Assembly (NCBI GenBank): GCA_900771335.1
Contig: CAAGNP010000012.1
Span: forward strand, 79,266-143,265
DNA from: Rikenellaceae bacterium
GTDB taxonomy: Bacteria; Bacteroidota; Bacteroidia; Bacteroidales; UBA932
Length of the DNA stretch: 64,000 bases
Reading direction: 5' to 3'
The notes under the pieces are model-generated. The model worked only from the letters and a program-made list of their open reading frames with translations. It was not told the origin of the DNA and did not search any database. A program made the position numbers and the translations under genes. Positions 35,229 through 44,803 of the stretch are shown here, one piece after another (positions within the stretch are counted from its first letter, which is position 1; every line of letters begins with the position of its first letter).

Positions 35229-35236
35229 CAAAGATA
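35229..35236 (-). promoter_or_regulatory. Candidate -7 box of the response regulator gene
   Basis: Read leftward, TATCTTTG is a full match to TAnnTTTG, 18 bp before the ATG at 35210. Confidence 0.5.
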
Positions 35237-35284
35237 AGACAGAAAAACCAATCCACATACACTCTGCAAAATATAAGCCATATA

Positions 35285-35314
35285 TTGAAGATTGCTTTCA
35301 TTTTTCTACCTTTG
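35285..35314 (+). promoter_or_regulatory. Candidate promoter of cmk-ispH
   Basis: TTG at 35285-35287 and TACCTTTG at 35307-35314 with a 19-bp spacer match the Bacteroidota consensus. The cmk ATG is 7 bp downstream, so the leader would be very short. Confidence 0.6.
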
Positions 35315-35321
35315 TATCCAA

Positions 35322-36011
35322 ATGGATACACAAAAGATTATCATAGCTATTGATGGCTACTCTTCGACCGGGAAGAGTACTTTCGCCAAGCTTGTGGCGG
35401 CGAAGTTGGGTTATGTCTATATCGACACTGGAGCTCTGTATAGAGCAATGACCTTATGTGCCATCAAGAATGGCATTATCGACCACGAGAACAATATCGA
35501 CCACGATCTGCTACAGAGAACTCTCCCAAATACCGTTGTCGAATTCCGCCCTACAGGTGAGAATGGGAAAAGTGAGACATATCTCAATGGCGAGAATGTG
35601 GAGAAAGAGATTCGCGGACTGGAGATTGCGAATAAGGTGAGCCACATTGCAGCAGTACCTGCAGTAAGAAACTTTGTAGACTCCATGCTCAGAGTCTATG
35701 GGGAGAAAAAAGGTGTGGTAATGGACGGACGCGACATCGGCACAGCTGTATTTCCCAATGCCGAGCTGAAAATCTTCATGACAGCCGACCCACAGATAAG
35801 AGCACAGAGAAGATATAATGAGATGGTGGCAAAGGGTGAAAATCCCAACATGGAAGAGGTCCTGAAAAATCTTCTTGAACGTGATTACATAGACACCCAT
35901 CGTGAGACTGCCCCCCTGACCCAGGCACCCGATGCTGTCCTTCTGGACAATAGCCATATGACCCTGGATGAGCAAATGGAGTGGGTTCTAAACATCCTCA
36001 GCAAGCTATGA
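35322..36011 (+). CDS. cmk: Cytidylate kinase
   Basis: The 229-aa P-loop kinase has GYSSTGKSTFAKLVA near residue 12, YIDTGALYRAMT, VVMDGRDIGTAVFP and the lid region RAQRRYNEM. It phosphorylates CMP and dCMP. The start at 35322 is chosen because it follows the promoter and gives the normal N-terminus; the longer in-frame form would include the promoter. It ends in an ATGA overlap with ispH. Confidence 0.95.
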   Translation: MDTQKIIIAIDGYSSTGKSTFAKLVAAKLGYVYIDTGALYRAMTLCAIKNGIIDHENNIDHDLLQRTLPNTVVEFRPTGENGKSETYLNGENVEKEIRGLEIANKVSHIAAVPAVRNFVDSMLRVYGEKKGVVMDGRDIGTAVFPNAELKIFMTADPQIRAQRRYNEMVAKGENPNMEEVLKNLLERDYIDTHRETAPLTQAPDAVLLDNSHMTLDEQMEWVLNILSKL

Positions 36012-36895
36012 GAGTAGAGATTGACCAACATTCAGGGTGTTGCAATGGTGTCCGCCGCGCCATTGAACAGGCCGAGCAGGTCCTGGCTCAAAACGGGGCA
36101 CTCTATTCACTTGGAGCCATCGTCCACAACGAGACAGAGATGGACCGACTCCGCCACAAAGGGTTATCCACCATCGGCTACGAAGACCTGAAAAATCTTA
36201 AGGACACAGTGGTACTTTTCCGTGCACACGGAGAGCCTCCCGCTGTCTACAATATCGCCAAAGGGAACAACATTGAGATCATCGACTGCACATGTCCGGT
36301 GGTGCTTCAGCTGCAGAAGAAAATTGCATCTACATATCTGGAAATATCTCCACTCGGAGGGCAGATAGTCATATTCGGGAAAAAAGGGCACGCAGAGGTC
36401 AATGGACTTGTAGGACAAGTGGATGGCAATGCCATCGTCGTGGAGAAGGTAGAAGATATCCTGCAAATGCTCTCAGAAGGGACCATCGACCCCACAAGAC
36501 CCATAGCCCTCTTCTCCCAGACCACCAAAGACCCTGACCAGTACACAAAACTCGGGGAACTGATCAGAGAGGCTGTCACCAATGCCTCCGGCAATGATTC
36601 CCAACTCTCCGTCTTCAACACCATCTGCCGTCAGGTCTCCTCACGCCATCCGAACCTCATCGAGTTTGCAAAGGGGCATACCGTCATCATCTTCGTCTGT
36701 GGAAAGGAGAGTTCCAACGGAAAGATCCTCTCCCAGCTCTGTGCAAGCGTGAACCCCCGCACTTACTCTGTGGAACACCACAATGAGATAGACCCTCAAT
36801 GGTTTAGCCCGGATGACTTCATAGGTATATGCGGTGCTACATCGACCCCTAAATGGCAGCTTGAAGAGGTGGCAAATTATCTTAAGAATTTATAG
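36008..36895 (+). CDS. ispH: 4-hydroxy-3-methylbut-2-enyl diphosphate reductase
   Basis: The 295-aa product of the MEP isoprenoid pathway has the three cysteines of the [4Fe-4S] cluster in HSGCCNGVRRA, IDCTCPVV and NTICRQVSSRH, with the substrate-binding FRAHGEPP and GKESSNGK segments. It reduces HMBPP to IPP and DMAPP. The start at 36008 overlaps the cmk stop (ATGA). The cmk-ispH pairing is a common bacterial arrangement. Confidence 0.95.
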   Translation: MRVEIDQHSGCCNGVRRAIEQAEQVLAQNGALYSLGAIVHNETEMDRLRHKGLSTIGYEDLKNLKDTVVLFRAHGEPPAVYNIAKGNNIEIIDCTCPVVLQLQKKIASTYLEISPLGGQIVIFGKKGHAEVNGLVGQVDGNAIVVEKVEDILQMLSEGTIDPTRPIALFSQTTKDPDQYTKLGELIREAVTNASGNDSQLSVFNTICRQVSSRHPNLIEFAKGHTVIIFVCGKESSNGKILSQLCASVNPRTYSVEHHNEIDPQWFSPDDFIGICGATSTPKWQLEEVANYLKNL

Positions 36896-36913
36896 TGTTC
36901 TACAATTTTTGTA

Positions 36914-36921
36914 TATCTTTG
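36914..36921 (+). promoter_or_regulatory. Candidate -7 box of efp
   Basis: TATCTTTG matches the consensus and is followed by a 39-bp A/T-rich leader before the ATG at 36961. The leader is rich in A, as is typical of highly translated Bacteroidota genes. Confidence 0.5.
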
Positions 36922-36960
36922 CGCCCAAATCGAAAATTAAATAAACAATAATTATATTTT

Positions 36961-37527
36961 ATGGCAACAACAGCTGATTTCAAAAACGGACTTTATTTCA
37001 AATATGACGGCAAACCAGTATCTATCATCTGGTTCCAACACGTAAAACCTGGTAAAGGTCCAGCTTTCGTTAAAACAAAACTTCGTAACCTTGAGAACGG
37101 TAAAATCCTTGACAGAACTTTCACTGCAGGTGAGAAAATCGAGCTTATCAACGTAGAGAGAAGACCTTACCAATACCTTTACAAAGATGATATGGGCTTC
37201 AACTTCATGCACAGTGAGACTTTCGAGCAAATCTCTCTACAAGAGGACCTTGTAGACAACGCTGACCTTATGAAAGAGGGTCAGTCAGTAGAGATGATGT
37301 TCCTTGCTGACGAAGAGAGATGTCTTACTTGCGAGCTTCCTAAATATGTAGAGATGGAAGTTACCTACACTGAGCCAGCTGTTAAAGGTGACACCGCTTC
37401 TACCAACGCACTTAAATCTTGTACCCTTGAGACAGGTGCTGAGATCATGGTTCCTCTATTCATCAACCAAGGTGACAGAATCAGAGTAAACACTGAAGAT
37501 CGTTCATACGGTGAACGCGTTAGATAG
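36961..37527 (+). CDS. efp: Elongation factor P
   Basis: The 188-aa three-barrel protein has the loop HVKPGKGPAF with K32 at the tip, which is the residue modified or acting at the peptidyl-transferase centre, and the C-terminal signature GDRIRVNTEDRSYGERV. It relieves stalling at proline runs. Codon use is strongly biased, in line with high expression. It is followed after 17 bp by the transglutaminase-like gene. Confidence 0.97.
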   Translation: MATTADFKNGLYFKYDGKPVSIIWFQHVKPGKGPAFVKTKLRNLENGKILDRTFTAGEKIELINVERRPYQYLYKDDMGFNFMHSETFEQISLQEDLVDNADLMKEGQSVEMMFLADEERCLTCELPKYVEMEVTYTEPAVKGDTASTNALKSCTLETGAEIMVPLFINQGDRIRVNTEDRSYGERVR

Positions 37528-37544
37528 TATCTAATCTCTATCAC

Positions 37545-39044
37545 ATGAGAAACATATTCATCATAATTGTAATGTCCATAATCGTATCCGGTTGTGGACA
37601 TTCTTTGTCTAAAGCAGACCTAAGCGATGCCAATATTGAAAAAGTGATCGCTGCCGGAAATTTCACCGAAGCAGAGAAACTTATCAAGATGAAAATCGCT
37701 ACTGAAGAACTGACCCCTGCCCAAGTATGGGACCTCAACTTCAAAATCGAAGTTATGGATCGTATCCGCCAGGATTTCAGCAGAGACGACTCCACTGTAT
37801 TTGCACAACTTCAGAAATACTACCCTGAGGTGACCCGTGAGCAGATGGCAAAATGGGAAGAGAAACTTATCCTTGAGTCTATGACCATTGACGGAGAGAA
37901 GAGATATTTCAGAAACTCTGCCCGCAATGTATTCAGAATCGACGAAGAGGCTGAAGCTCTTTACAACAAGACCCACCCGTACTCACCTGATCCACTTGAC
38001 ACATTTGTAGACGAATCTGTAACAAAAGTTCTCAAGAGCTCACGCAAAACCGGCAAAGCACTCGTAGAGCCAGAAAAACTCAAGATCCGCTACTCTATCT
38101 CTGTCAAACCAGATGAGGTACCTGCAGGCGAAATGGTAAGGGTTTGGATGCCATATCTTCAAAACGAAGATATGTACAAAAACATCAAACTTCTCGCTAC
38201 ATCACAGCCTGACTACATCATCGCTCCAGAAGGCCATGCTCACAGAAGCATCTATATGGAGAAGGTGGCTGAGGCCGGCAAACGTACAGAATTCTGGTAT
38301 GAGATGTCATTCACTGCATACCACAAATTCAACGATTTTGAACCGGAGGATGTAAAACCTTACGACACTGAAAGTGAACTTTACAAGACATTCACAGCCG
38401 AAAGAGCACCTCATATCGTATTCAGCGACAGAATCAAAAACATCACCGATTCTCTTGTAAAGGGTGAGACCAACCCTTACCTGAAATCTGTAAGAATCTT
38501 CGACTGGATTTGTGACCACTTCCCTTGGGCAAGTGCCAGAGAGTACTCAACTCTTGACAACATCCCTGAATATGTCATCACCAATGACCACGGTGACTGC
38601 GGTCAGGTAGGTCTACTGTTCATCACCATGGCCAGATGCGCAGGTATCCCTGCCAAATGGGAGAGCGGATGGATGCTTCACCCTATGGAGATCAACCTTC
38701 ACGACTGGGTAAGAGTCTACTATGAAGGTATCGGCTGGGTAGGTGTTGACCCTTCATTCGGTAGAGTGATCCTTAAAGATGAGCTTGAGCACAATGCTCC
38801 TCGCGGCAGAGTCATCACCAGTGCTGACAAATCAAGACTTGACAGCGACTACTTCTACTTCTACACTCACGGTATGGATGCATGGAGATTTATCGTAAAC
38901 ACCGACTACTCACAGCCTCTATACCCTGCCAAAACATATCCACGAAGCGAGACCGTCGACTTCCAGAGAGGAGAAGTCGAGTGGAGAGGCGGAAACCTCT
39001 ACTTCGGCCGCTGGAACTACGATATGGAACTTGAAGTTCTATAG
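37545..39044 (+). CDS. Transglutaminase-like lipoprotein
   Basis: The 499-aa product begins with a lipoprotein signal (MRNIFIIIVMSIIVSGC, Cys17). A helical N-domain of about 180 residues precedes a transglutaminase-core domain with catalytic Cys in NDHGDCGQVGLLFITMARC, His in NLHDWVRVYYEG and Asp in GWVGVDPSFG, so the Cys-His-Asp triad is complete. In bacteria such proteins usually act as periplasmic proteases or amidases; the substrate here is unknown. A strong terminator follows at 39070. Confidence 0.85.
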   Translation: MRNIFIIIVMSIIVSGCGHSLSKADLSDANIEKVIAAGNFTEAEKLIKMKIATEELTPAQVWDLNFKIEVMDRIRQDFSRDDSTVFAQLQKYYPEVTREQMAKWEEKLILESMTIDGEKRYFRNSARNVFRIDEEAEALYNKTHPYSPDPLDTFVDESVTKVLKSSRKTGKALVEPEKLKIRYSISVKPDEVPAGEMVRVWMPYLQNEDMYKNIKLLATSQPDYIIAPEGHAHRSIYMEKVAEAGKRTEFWYEMSFTAYHKFNDFEPEDVKPYDTESELYKTFTAERAPHIVFSDRIKNITDSLVKGETNPYLKSVRIFDWICDHFPWASAREYSTLDNIPEYVITNDHGDCGQVGLLFITMARCAGIPAKWESGWMLHPMEINLHDWVRVYYEGIGWVGVDPSFGRVILKDELEHNAPRGRVITSADKSRLDSDYFYFYTHGMDAWRFIVNTDYSQPLYPAKTYPRSETVDFQRGEVEWRGGNLYFGRWNYDMELEVL

Positions 39045-39069
39045 TCACACGCGACATACTATTGCCCAC

Positions 39070-39101
39070 AAAAGCCTCCGACTCCCCGGAGGCTTTTTTT
39101 T
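39070..39101 (+). terminator. Rho-independent terminator after efp operon
   Basis: An 11-bp perfect stem (39070-39080 with 39087-39097), 6-nt loop and eight T (39094-39101). Confidence 0.9.
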
Positions 39102-39175
39102 GCCCCCTCATCTTCACCCCGAACAACACGCCCCTTCACCCTGAACAACACCCTCCCTGTAACGACTCGCACATT

Positions 39176-39281
39176 GCGTCAGCAACTAACTGATATTCAA
39201 CTACTTCCCATACCTGAGGGTGGGTAAAATCACCCACCCTCGCACCCAGGATATTGCTGAGTATCAACGAGTTACTGACGC
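39176..39281. repeat. Nested inverted repeats in non-coding DNA
   Basis: An outer pair of 24-bp arms (39176-39199 and 39258-39281, about 20 of 24 positions complementary, both ending in GCGTCAG/CTGACGC) encloses a perfect 10-bp hairpin (39216-39225 with 39232-39241, loop AAAATC). The stretch between the terminator at 39101 and the methyltransferase gene at 39432 holds no convincing gene. A leftward open frame at 39136-39366 looks like chance. The repeats could be an RNA gene, a decayed REP/MITE-like element or a cruciform. Confidence 0.65.
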
Positions 39282-39318
39282 AAAAATCGGACTGACAGTA
39301 TGCAGACTGACAGGCAAC

Positions 39319-39360
39319 CAGAAGAGAATGATCAGAAGAGAATGACCAGAAGAGAACAGC
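39319..39360 (+). repeat. Three 14-bp tandem repeats
   Basis: Units at 39319, 39333 and 39347 begin CAGAAGAGAA; the first two differ only in the last base and the third has changed its last four bases. They lie in the same gene-free region as the nested inverted repeats. Confidence 0.75.
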
Positions 39361-39431
39361 CCGCAAACAGGATTTGCAGGAATATGGGTATGCCGGGTGA
39401 ACAGGTGTGACACCTAGCCACCACCGTGAAT

Positions 39432-40052
39432 TTACAGTTTGTGGATGACGTTGATTCCGTCGCGGATAGGGATAATCACATTATCTACGCGGGTATCCTC
39501 CTGCACCATCTTATTGAAGGCTATGATGGACTGCGTCTGTGCATCCTTTGGGGGATTGTCAAGTAGAACCTTGCCACTCCACAGAACATTGTCGGCAAGG
39601 ATGTAGCCACCCTGACGGACTTTATCGAAAACAAGATCGTAATACTGGATATACTCCCTTTTGTTGGCATCGATATATACGATGTCATACATCTTGTAGA
39701 GGGTGGGGATTATCTTTTTGGCATCGCCTATATGAAGATGGGCTATATCTTCCCTCCCGGGGACATCAATAAGGCCGGCCCTTCTGAAACCACCTCTGAT
39801 GATATCCTCCAACTCATCGTAGACCTCTATGGTATCGACAGATCCACCCTCCTGAAGCCCCCTCGAAAGACAGATGGTAGAGTACCCGGTAAAGGCTCCT
39901 AGCTCCAGGATATTGGTCGGGCGCACCATCAGTGAGAATGCCTGAAGGAGCCTCCCCTGCTCACCGTTGGAGAGCATTCTTGCCTGTTTGGTACAGAGAT
40001 TGGTCTGTCTCTCCACCCACTCCAGTGCTTTATTGAGAAGTTGAGCATCCAT
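39432..40052 (-). CDS. SAM-dependent O-methyltransferase
   Basis: The 206-aa Rossmann methyltransferase belongs to the caffeoyl-CoA/catechol O-methyltransferase family: SAM motif LELGAFTGYSTICLSRGL, metal- and substrate-site residues in VYIDANKREYIQYYD and DNVLWSGKVL. In bacteria one branch (TrmR) methylates 5-hydroxyuridine in tRNA, which is possible here but not decided by sequence. It is 3 bp downstream of the M16 peptidase gene, so co-transcribed. Confidence 0.88.
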   Translation of the reverse strand: MDAQLLNKALEWVERQTNLCTKQARMLSNGEQGRLLQAFSLMVRPTNILELGAFTGYSTICLSRGLQEGGSVDTIEVYDELEDIIRGGFRRAGLIDVPGREDIAHLHIGDAKKIIPTLYKMYDIVYIDANKREYIQYYDLVFDKVRQGGYILADNVLWSGKVLLDNPPKDAQTQSIIAFNKMVQEDTRVDNVIIPIRDGINVIHKL

Positions 40053-40055
40053 ATT

Positions 40056-41294
40056 TTACATATAGGTTAATCTGCATAGTTTTTCCGGGGCAAATATCTC
40101 GTTTGCCACCTCCTGTACATCAGAAGCTGTCACCGCCTCAATCAACTCCCTCATCTTCCCTGTGCCGATAACCTCCCTGAATACCAGGAGGCTCTTCCCC
40201 ATTGAGAGGCATTGCGCTTCACTATTGTCAGAAGATATGGCAAGCTGGCCAAGGAGCTGTTTCTTGGCACTCTTAAGAGCTCTGTCCGACATGGGCGCGC
40301 TCCTGAATTTTTCGAGTTCCCCCTCCACAAGTCTGACACATTTGTCATAGTACTGCCTGTCACAGCCAAAATAGATCGAGACCATTCCCGTATCCGAATA
40401 TTGGCAGTAGGTAGCATCGACATTGTAGACAAGGGCATTTTTCTCCCGAAGAATAGTATTGAGTTTTGAATTTGCAGCCGGACCTCCAAGGATATTTACA
40501 AGTAGAATCAGAGCTATCCTCTTTTTATCGTAGTAGGGGTAGGCACGAGCCCCGATAATGCAGTGGGTCTGATGCCCTTTCCTGTTTACCACTTTATTGA
40601 AAGGGGCAATATCTCCCATACGGGGCGGAATCTTGAACTCCGCCTGCCCCGACTGAGTGGCCTCCATTGCCTCTGGTGCATATTTTAGAAGAGCTTTGCG
40701 GAGCAGTTCACGTACCTTCTCCTCTTTCGCATCAGCCACTACGGTAAATGCCATGTTGCCGAGGGTAAAATGGGTGCTGACATAGTCGTGAAGCTCCTGC
40801 ACACCGATTTTTTTGAGGGTTCTGGTCTTTCCGAGGACTGGCATCGACAGATTTGTCCCTTCGAAAAGGAGCTCCTCAAAATCGTCATATATCTGATCGG
40901 ATGGGGAATCCTTATAGGTAATTATCTCATCCAGCACCACAGCCTTCTCCTTCTCCAGCTCCTTTGAGGAGAATTTTGGGCAGAATGCAAGCTCTACGAG
41001 CAATCCTATTGCCCTGGAGAGATCCTCTTTGAGGACGGTAGAATGGATGACAATCTCCTCCTTCGTGGTAAACGCATTGAGCTCCCCTCCAAGTTTTTCG
41101 ATATAGGAATTGATGCTCGATGCCGATTTGTACTCTGTCCCTTTGAAGATCATGTGCTCGGTAAGATGGGCAATACCGCCGAATGTCTGGTCTTCGCGGC
41201 GGGTACCGCAACGGATGGACAGGGCGCAATATGCCACAGGAGAGGCACTTTTCTTGAAAAGGAACTGCAGACCCTTGAAATCTATCTCACCCAT
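40056..41294 (-). CDS. M16 family zinc protease
   Basis: The 412-aa product has the inverted zinc motif HLTEH (H43, E46, H47) near the N-terminus with a downstream acidic ligand in the KEKAVVLDEI region, and the inactive-half R/Y pair region NVDATYCQYSDTGMVS. The protein has both M16 halves in one 45-kDa chain (processing-peptidase/PqqL-like type). There is no signal peptide. The substrate is unknown. Confidence 0.92.
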   Translation of the reverse strand: MGEIDFKGLQFLFKKSASPVAYCALSIRCGTRREDQTFGGIAHLTEHMIFKGTEYKSASSINSYIEKLGGELNAFTTKEEIVIHSTVLKEDLSRAIGLLVELAFCPKFSSKELEKEKAVVLDEIITYKDSPSDQIYDDFEELLFEGTNLSMPVLGKTRTLKKIGVQELHDYVSTHFTLGNMAFTVVADAKEEKVRELLRKALLKYAPEAMEATQSGQAEFKIPPRMGDIAPFNKVVNRKGHQTHCIIGARAYPYYDKKRIALILLVNILGGPAANSKLNTILREKNALVYNVDATYCQYSDTGMVSIYFGCDRQYYDKCVRLVEGELEKFRSAPMSDRALKSAKKQLLGQLAISSDNSEAQCLSMGKSLLVFREVIGTGKMRELIEAVTASDVQEVANEIFAPEKLCRLTYM

Positions 41295-41306
41295 AGAAGG
41301 AACAGT

Positions 41307-42164
41307 TTAGAATGAGTATGGAGCAGCTATCTTTTTGTAATCTTCAGGTGTGAATCCTACTCCGAATTTACCCATCATCTTATGTTTCTTGTACAGGAAC
41401 AGCTCCCTGGTATCTGTGCTGATAAGCATTTTGAAGCAATATGCACCCTTCTGGTTGACACTTGGAGATATGACAATGGCTACCAGTGTCTCCTTGTCCC
41501 AATCCTTGATCGCCCTCTCCTTCTCATCTTTTGACACAAGTTTGGCTTTACCCTTGAAATCCTCATCAAGCATCTCCTGAGTCACTTCGAAATCGAAATC
41601 CTCCTTGCAGAAAAGAATGGTTCTGCCGCTTGCCTCATTCATATTGTCTGAATAAGCGCTTATACCTATGACAGATGACAACTTTTTCTCCTGAATCTTG
41701 ACAACATGTGACTGGATGATGTTTATAAATGGGGCAAGATATGCGAAAGAGTCCCCCGAATCGTCATCCAATGTGCGATAAGGCAACGATAGCACCTCCG
41801 GCATACGATTCAACCCTTTAACAGCATCCTCTGATCCCCTTATTAGGGTAAGGAACTCCATGGAAGGCTCCTTCTCCTTGCTGAACTGGCCATCTACCCT
41901 CATCAGAAAGTAATAGCTTGTATCGCATTTTATCTCCTCAAATTTATCCATAGGGCAGATCTCAAATGGAGAGAGATACCAGTATTTCTTCACTGCATCG
42001 ATAAGCATTATATCATCCAGAGAGTGGTTCCCTTTGACTACCACCTGAGTAGTTCTCTTGTCAAAATTCTTCAAATCATCCTTTTTCTGGAAAATGTTCT
42101 TCACCTGCGCAGAGAGTGACAAGGTAAGGAGAACCGATACTGACAGTGTTATAAACTTCTTCAT
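41307..42164 (-). CDS. Secreted protein of unknown function
   Basis: The 285-aa product starts with a signal peptide (MKKFITLSVSVLLTLSLSAQ, cut after SAQ or near it) followed by an alpha+beta body with no catalytic motif I can name. The start is placed at 42164 because an extra four codons upstream would lie in front of the MKKF signal peptide. It is likely periplasmic or in the outer envelope, and is co-directional with the M16 gene 12 bp downstream. Confidence 0.7.
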   Translation of the reverse strand: MKKFITLSVSVLLTLSLSAQVKNIFQKKDDLKNFDKRTTQVVVKGNHSLDDIMLIDAVKKYWYLSPFEICPMDKFEEIKCDTSYYFLMRVDGQFSKEKEPSMEFLTLIRGSEDAVKGLNRMPEVLSLPYRTLDDDSGDSFAYLAPFINIIQSHVVKIQEKKLSSVIGISAYSDNMNEASGRTILFCKEDFDFEVTQEMLDEDFKGKAKLVSKDEKERAIKDWDKETLVAIVISPSVNQKGAYCFKMLISTDTRELFLYKKHKMMGKFGVGFTPEDYKKIAAPYSF

Positions 42165-42186
42165 GATAATACACATTTTAGTGGTG

Positions 42187-42223
42187 CAAAAATAGCAATT
42201 AATATGAATTATTTGTACTTTTG
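42187..42223. promoter_or_regulatory. Divergent -7 boxes before dnaX and the secreted-protein gene
   Basis: Rightward TACTTTTG (42216-42223) is 6 bp before the dnaX ATG. Leftward TATTTTTG (42194-42187) is 22 bp before the ATG at 42164. No clear -33 elements. Confidence 0.4.
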
Positions 42224-42229
42224 TGAGAT

Positions 42230-43984
42230 ATGGAACAATTCATAGTATCAGCCAGAAAATATCGTCCCAACTCATTTGAGTCGTTGATAGGACAAGAGAA
42301 CATCGCCAAAACCCTGAAGAACTCCATTCTTCGCGGACAGTTGGCCCATGCCTATCTTTTTTGCGGTCCAAGGGGTGTCGGCAAGACCACCTCTGCGAGG
42401 ATTTTTGCCAAATCGATAAACTGCCTCAACCCATCGGAGGACATGGAGCCATGCGGCCAATGCGAGTCATGTCTCTCATTCTCAGAAGGGAGGTCCTACT
42501 GCATACATGAATTGGATGCAGCATCCAACAACTCTGTAGACGATATCCGTAACCTCACAGAGATGGTGCGCATCCCACCCCAAATAGGCAAATACAGCGT
42601 ATACATCATCGATGAGGTACACATGCTCTCGGCCGCTGCATTCAACGCCTTCCTGAAGACACTTGAGGAGCCACCTGCATACGCCATCTTCATCCTGGCC
42701 ACTACAGAGAAACACAAGATCCTCCCCACTATCCTATCGAGGTGCCAAACCTACGATTTCAACAGGATCTCGATCCCCGACATGGTAAAAAACCTCTCCG
42801 ACATAGCGGAGAAAGAGGGGGTCAGAATAGAGGAGGATGCTCTCCACATTCTGGCTCAGAAGGCTGACGGAGCGATGCGCGACGCCCTTACCCTATTCGA
42901 CCAGACCGTAGCATTCTGCGGAAAGGACATCAAATATGACCAGGTTATAGCAAACCTCAACATCCTTGACTACGAATACTACTTCAGACTGATTGACCAT
43001 TTCATCGGCGCAGATTACACCTCTGCCCTGCTGATTTTCGATGAGATCCTTTCAAAAGGTTTCAACGCCCTCCATTTCATTTCCGGGCTAAGTTCCCATT
43101 TGAGAGACCTTATCGTCTGCAGAAAAGAGGCTTCGGAGTCATTATTGCAGCTCCCTACCTCACTCGTCAAAAGATACAAAGAACAATCCGCCAACTGTTC
43201 AGTTCCTTTCCTCTACGAGGCGCTGAACATCACAACCAATTGTGAGTCGGCATACAGGCAAAGCGGAAACCAGAGGCTGCTCATCGAGTTCACATTGATG
43301 AAGCTCTCGTTCCTTATCCAGGGTGTAGGGGCAATACAGCCCGTCGCCCCTATATCTGCACCTGCAACAGCTGTGCCATCGCAGCCGGCACCCGCTGTCA
43401 AACCTGCACCTGCTCCTGCACCTGCTGTTCAAGTGGAACCGGCAGCACCAGCACCAGTGCCAACACCTGCTCCAGCTCCAGCAGAGGCACCGGCACCCAA
43501 AACGGCACCTAAAACCGGTGGTCTTTCATTGAAGGATATGCTGATGAAAGCTGAGAAGAGAGCACAGGGGATAGAGGTGGCCACAGAGACCGAATCGGGA
43601 GAGAAACCATTCACTATGGAGGAGTTCATGGTAGCATGGAAAGAGCTGATAGAGGGGGAAAAGGAGGCCAAAAGGACATCACTTGCCATAACTTTGGAAC
43701 AATATACCCCTATCCTGCTTGAAGACGGCCTGACTGTCGAGTTTTATGTAAGCAATGACGCCCAGAAGGGATGGATAGAGGAAAAGAGGCTTCTGAAGAT
43801 GATTTCCCAGATGAGAGGAAAACTCCACAACAAGAAGATGAATCTCAAAGTGGAGGTAAAAGAGTCACCTGTAGGGGACAACTCTCCCAAATTGTACACC
43901 AACAGAGACAAGGGGGAATTCCTTTTGAAGGAGCATGAGGCCGTAAGGGATTTGGCCCAAAAATTAGAACTTGACATCAAATAG
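42230..43984 (+). CDS. dnaX: DNA polymerase III gamma/tau subunit
   Basis: The 584-aa clamp-loader ATPase has Walker [10 protein letters not shown] near residue 45, a four-Cys zinc site (NCLNP and PCGQCESC), Walker B DEVHML and SRC box LSRCQ. Residues about 365-425 are an Ala/Pro-rich linker with runs of PAPAPA, followed by a tau-like C-terminal domain. No programmed frameshift signal is obvious, so a single tau form is likely. It loads the sliding clamp and couples polymerases to the helicase. Confidence 0.95.
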   Translation: MEQFIVSARKYRPNSFESLIGQENIAKTLKNSILRGQLAHAYLFCGPRGVGKTTSARIFAKSINCLNPSEDMEPCGQCESCLSFSEGRSYCIHELDAASNNSVDDIRNLTEMVRIPPQIGKYSVYIIDEVHMLSAAAFNAFLKTLEEPPAYAIFILATTEKHKILPTILSRCQTYDFNRISIPDMVKNLSDIAEKEGVRIEEDALHILAQKADGAMRDALTLFDQTVAFCGKDIKYDQVIANLNILDYEYYFRLIDHFIGADYTSALLIFDEILSKGFNALHFISGLSSHLRDLIVCRKEASESLLQLPTSLVKRYKEQSANCSVPFLYEALNITTNCESAYRQSGNQRLLIEFTLMKLSFLIQGVGAIQPVAPISAPATAVPSQPAPAVKPAPAPAPAVQVEPAAPAPVPTPAPAPAEAPAPKTAPKTGGLSLKDMLMKAEKRAQGIEVATETESGEKPFTMEEFMVAWKELIEGEKEAKRTSLAITLEQYTPILLEDGLTVEFYVSNDAQKGWIEEKRLLKMISQMRGKLHNKKMNLKVEVKESPVGDNSPKLYTNRDKGEFLLKEHEAVRDLAQKLELDIK

Positions 43985-43988
43985 AGAC

Positions 43989-44765
43989 ATGAGACTATAT
44001 AGCGAAAATCTGGTTAAGAAATATGGCGCCAGGACAGTGGTAAAAGGGGTATCAATAGAGGTACACCAAGGTGAAATCGTGGGTTTGCTTGGACCTAACG
44101 GCGCTGGCAAGACCACAAGTTTCTATATGATAACCGGACTCATCAAACCCAACGAGGGGAGGATTTTCCTGGAAGATGAAGACGGCTCTACTGAAGAGAT
44201 AACCAAACTCCCCATGTACATGAGGGCGAAGAAAGGTCTTGGCTATCTGGCACAGGAGGCATCTGTATTCAGAAAGATGAGCGTAGAGGACAACATCATG
44301 TCTGTCATGGAGTTGTCCGACCTTACCAGACAGCAGAGAAAAGAGAGGCTCGAATCACTTATCGACGAGTTCAGACTACACAAAGTGAGGAAGAGTCTGG
44401 GTGTACAGCTCTCCGGTGGCGAGAGACGCAGGTGCGAGATTGCCAGAGCCCTGGCGATCGACCCAAAATTCATACTTCTTGACGAACCTTTCGCCGGAGT
44501 AGACCCCATCGCAGTGGAGGACATCCAGCACATTATCGCCAAACTCAAATACAAGAATATCGGTGTCATCATCACCGACCACAATGTCCACGAGACACTT
44601 GCCATTACAGACAGGGCATATCTTCTGTATGAAGGCACCATACTGGAAAGCGGCACAGCTGAGATGCTTGCCAATAACCCTGAAGTGCGCCGCAAATACC
44701 TGGGACAGAACTTCGAGCTCCGCAAAGCGGTCCTTCGTGAGAAAACAGAGGAAGAAGAGGAATAA
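43989..44765 (+). CDS. lptB: LPS export ABC transporter ATP-binding protein
   Basis: The 258-aa ATPase has Walker [10 protein letters not shown], signature LSGGERRR, Walker [16 protein letters not shown] and H-loop TDHNVHETL. These are characteristic of LptB, which powers LPS transfer with LptFG. The start at 43989 ([13 protein letters not shown]) is chosen because a longer form would run into dnaX. It is 5 bp after dnaX. Confidence 0.93.
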   Translation: MRLYSENLVKKYGARTVVKGVSIEVHQGEIVGLLGPNGAGKTTSFYMITGLIKPNEGRIFLEDEDGSTEEITKLPMYMRAKKGLGYLAQEASVFRKMSVEDNIMSVMELSDLTRQQRKERLESLIDEFRLHKVRKSLGVQLSGGERRRCEIARALAIDPKFILLDEPFAGVDPIAVEDIQHIIAKLKYKNIGVIITDHNVHETLAITDRAYLLYEGTILESGTAEMLANNPEVRRKYLGQNFELRKAVLREKTEEEEE

Positions 44766-44803
44766 TCTCCGGACCCGGGAAACCATAGTAGAGAAAGAGA
44801 TAC

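Noticed and set aside
39136..39366. Leftward 76-codon open frame between the transglutaminase-like gene and the methyltransferase gene
   Set aside because: It spans the nested inverted repeats and the tandem repeats, has no recognisable domain and is out of line with the style of neighbouring proteins. The repeats explain the open frame better.
43341..43520. Ala/Pro-rich repeat in dnaX as a possible unstable repeat or frameshift site
   Set aside because: Codons for Ala and Pro vary, there is no slippery A-run with a following hairpin that I can see, and such linkers are normal between the clamp-loader and tau parts.
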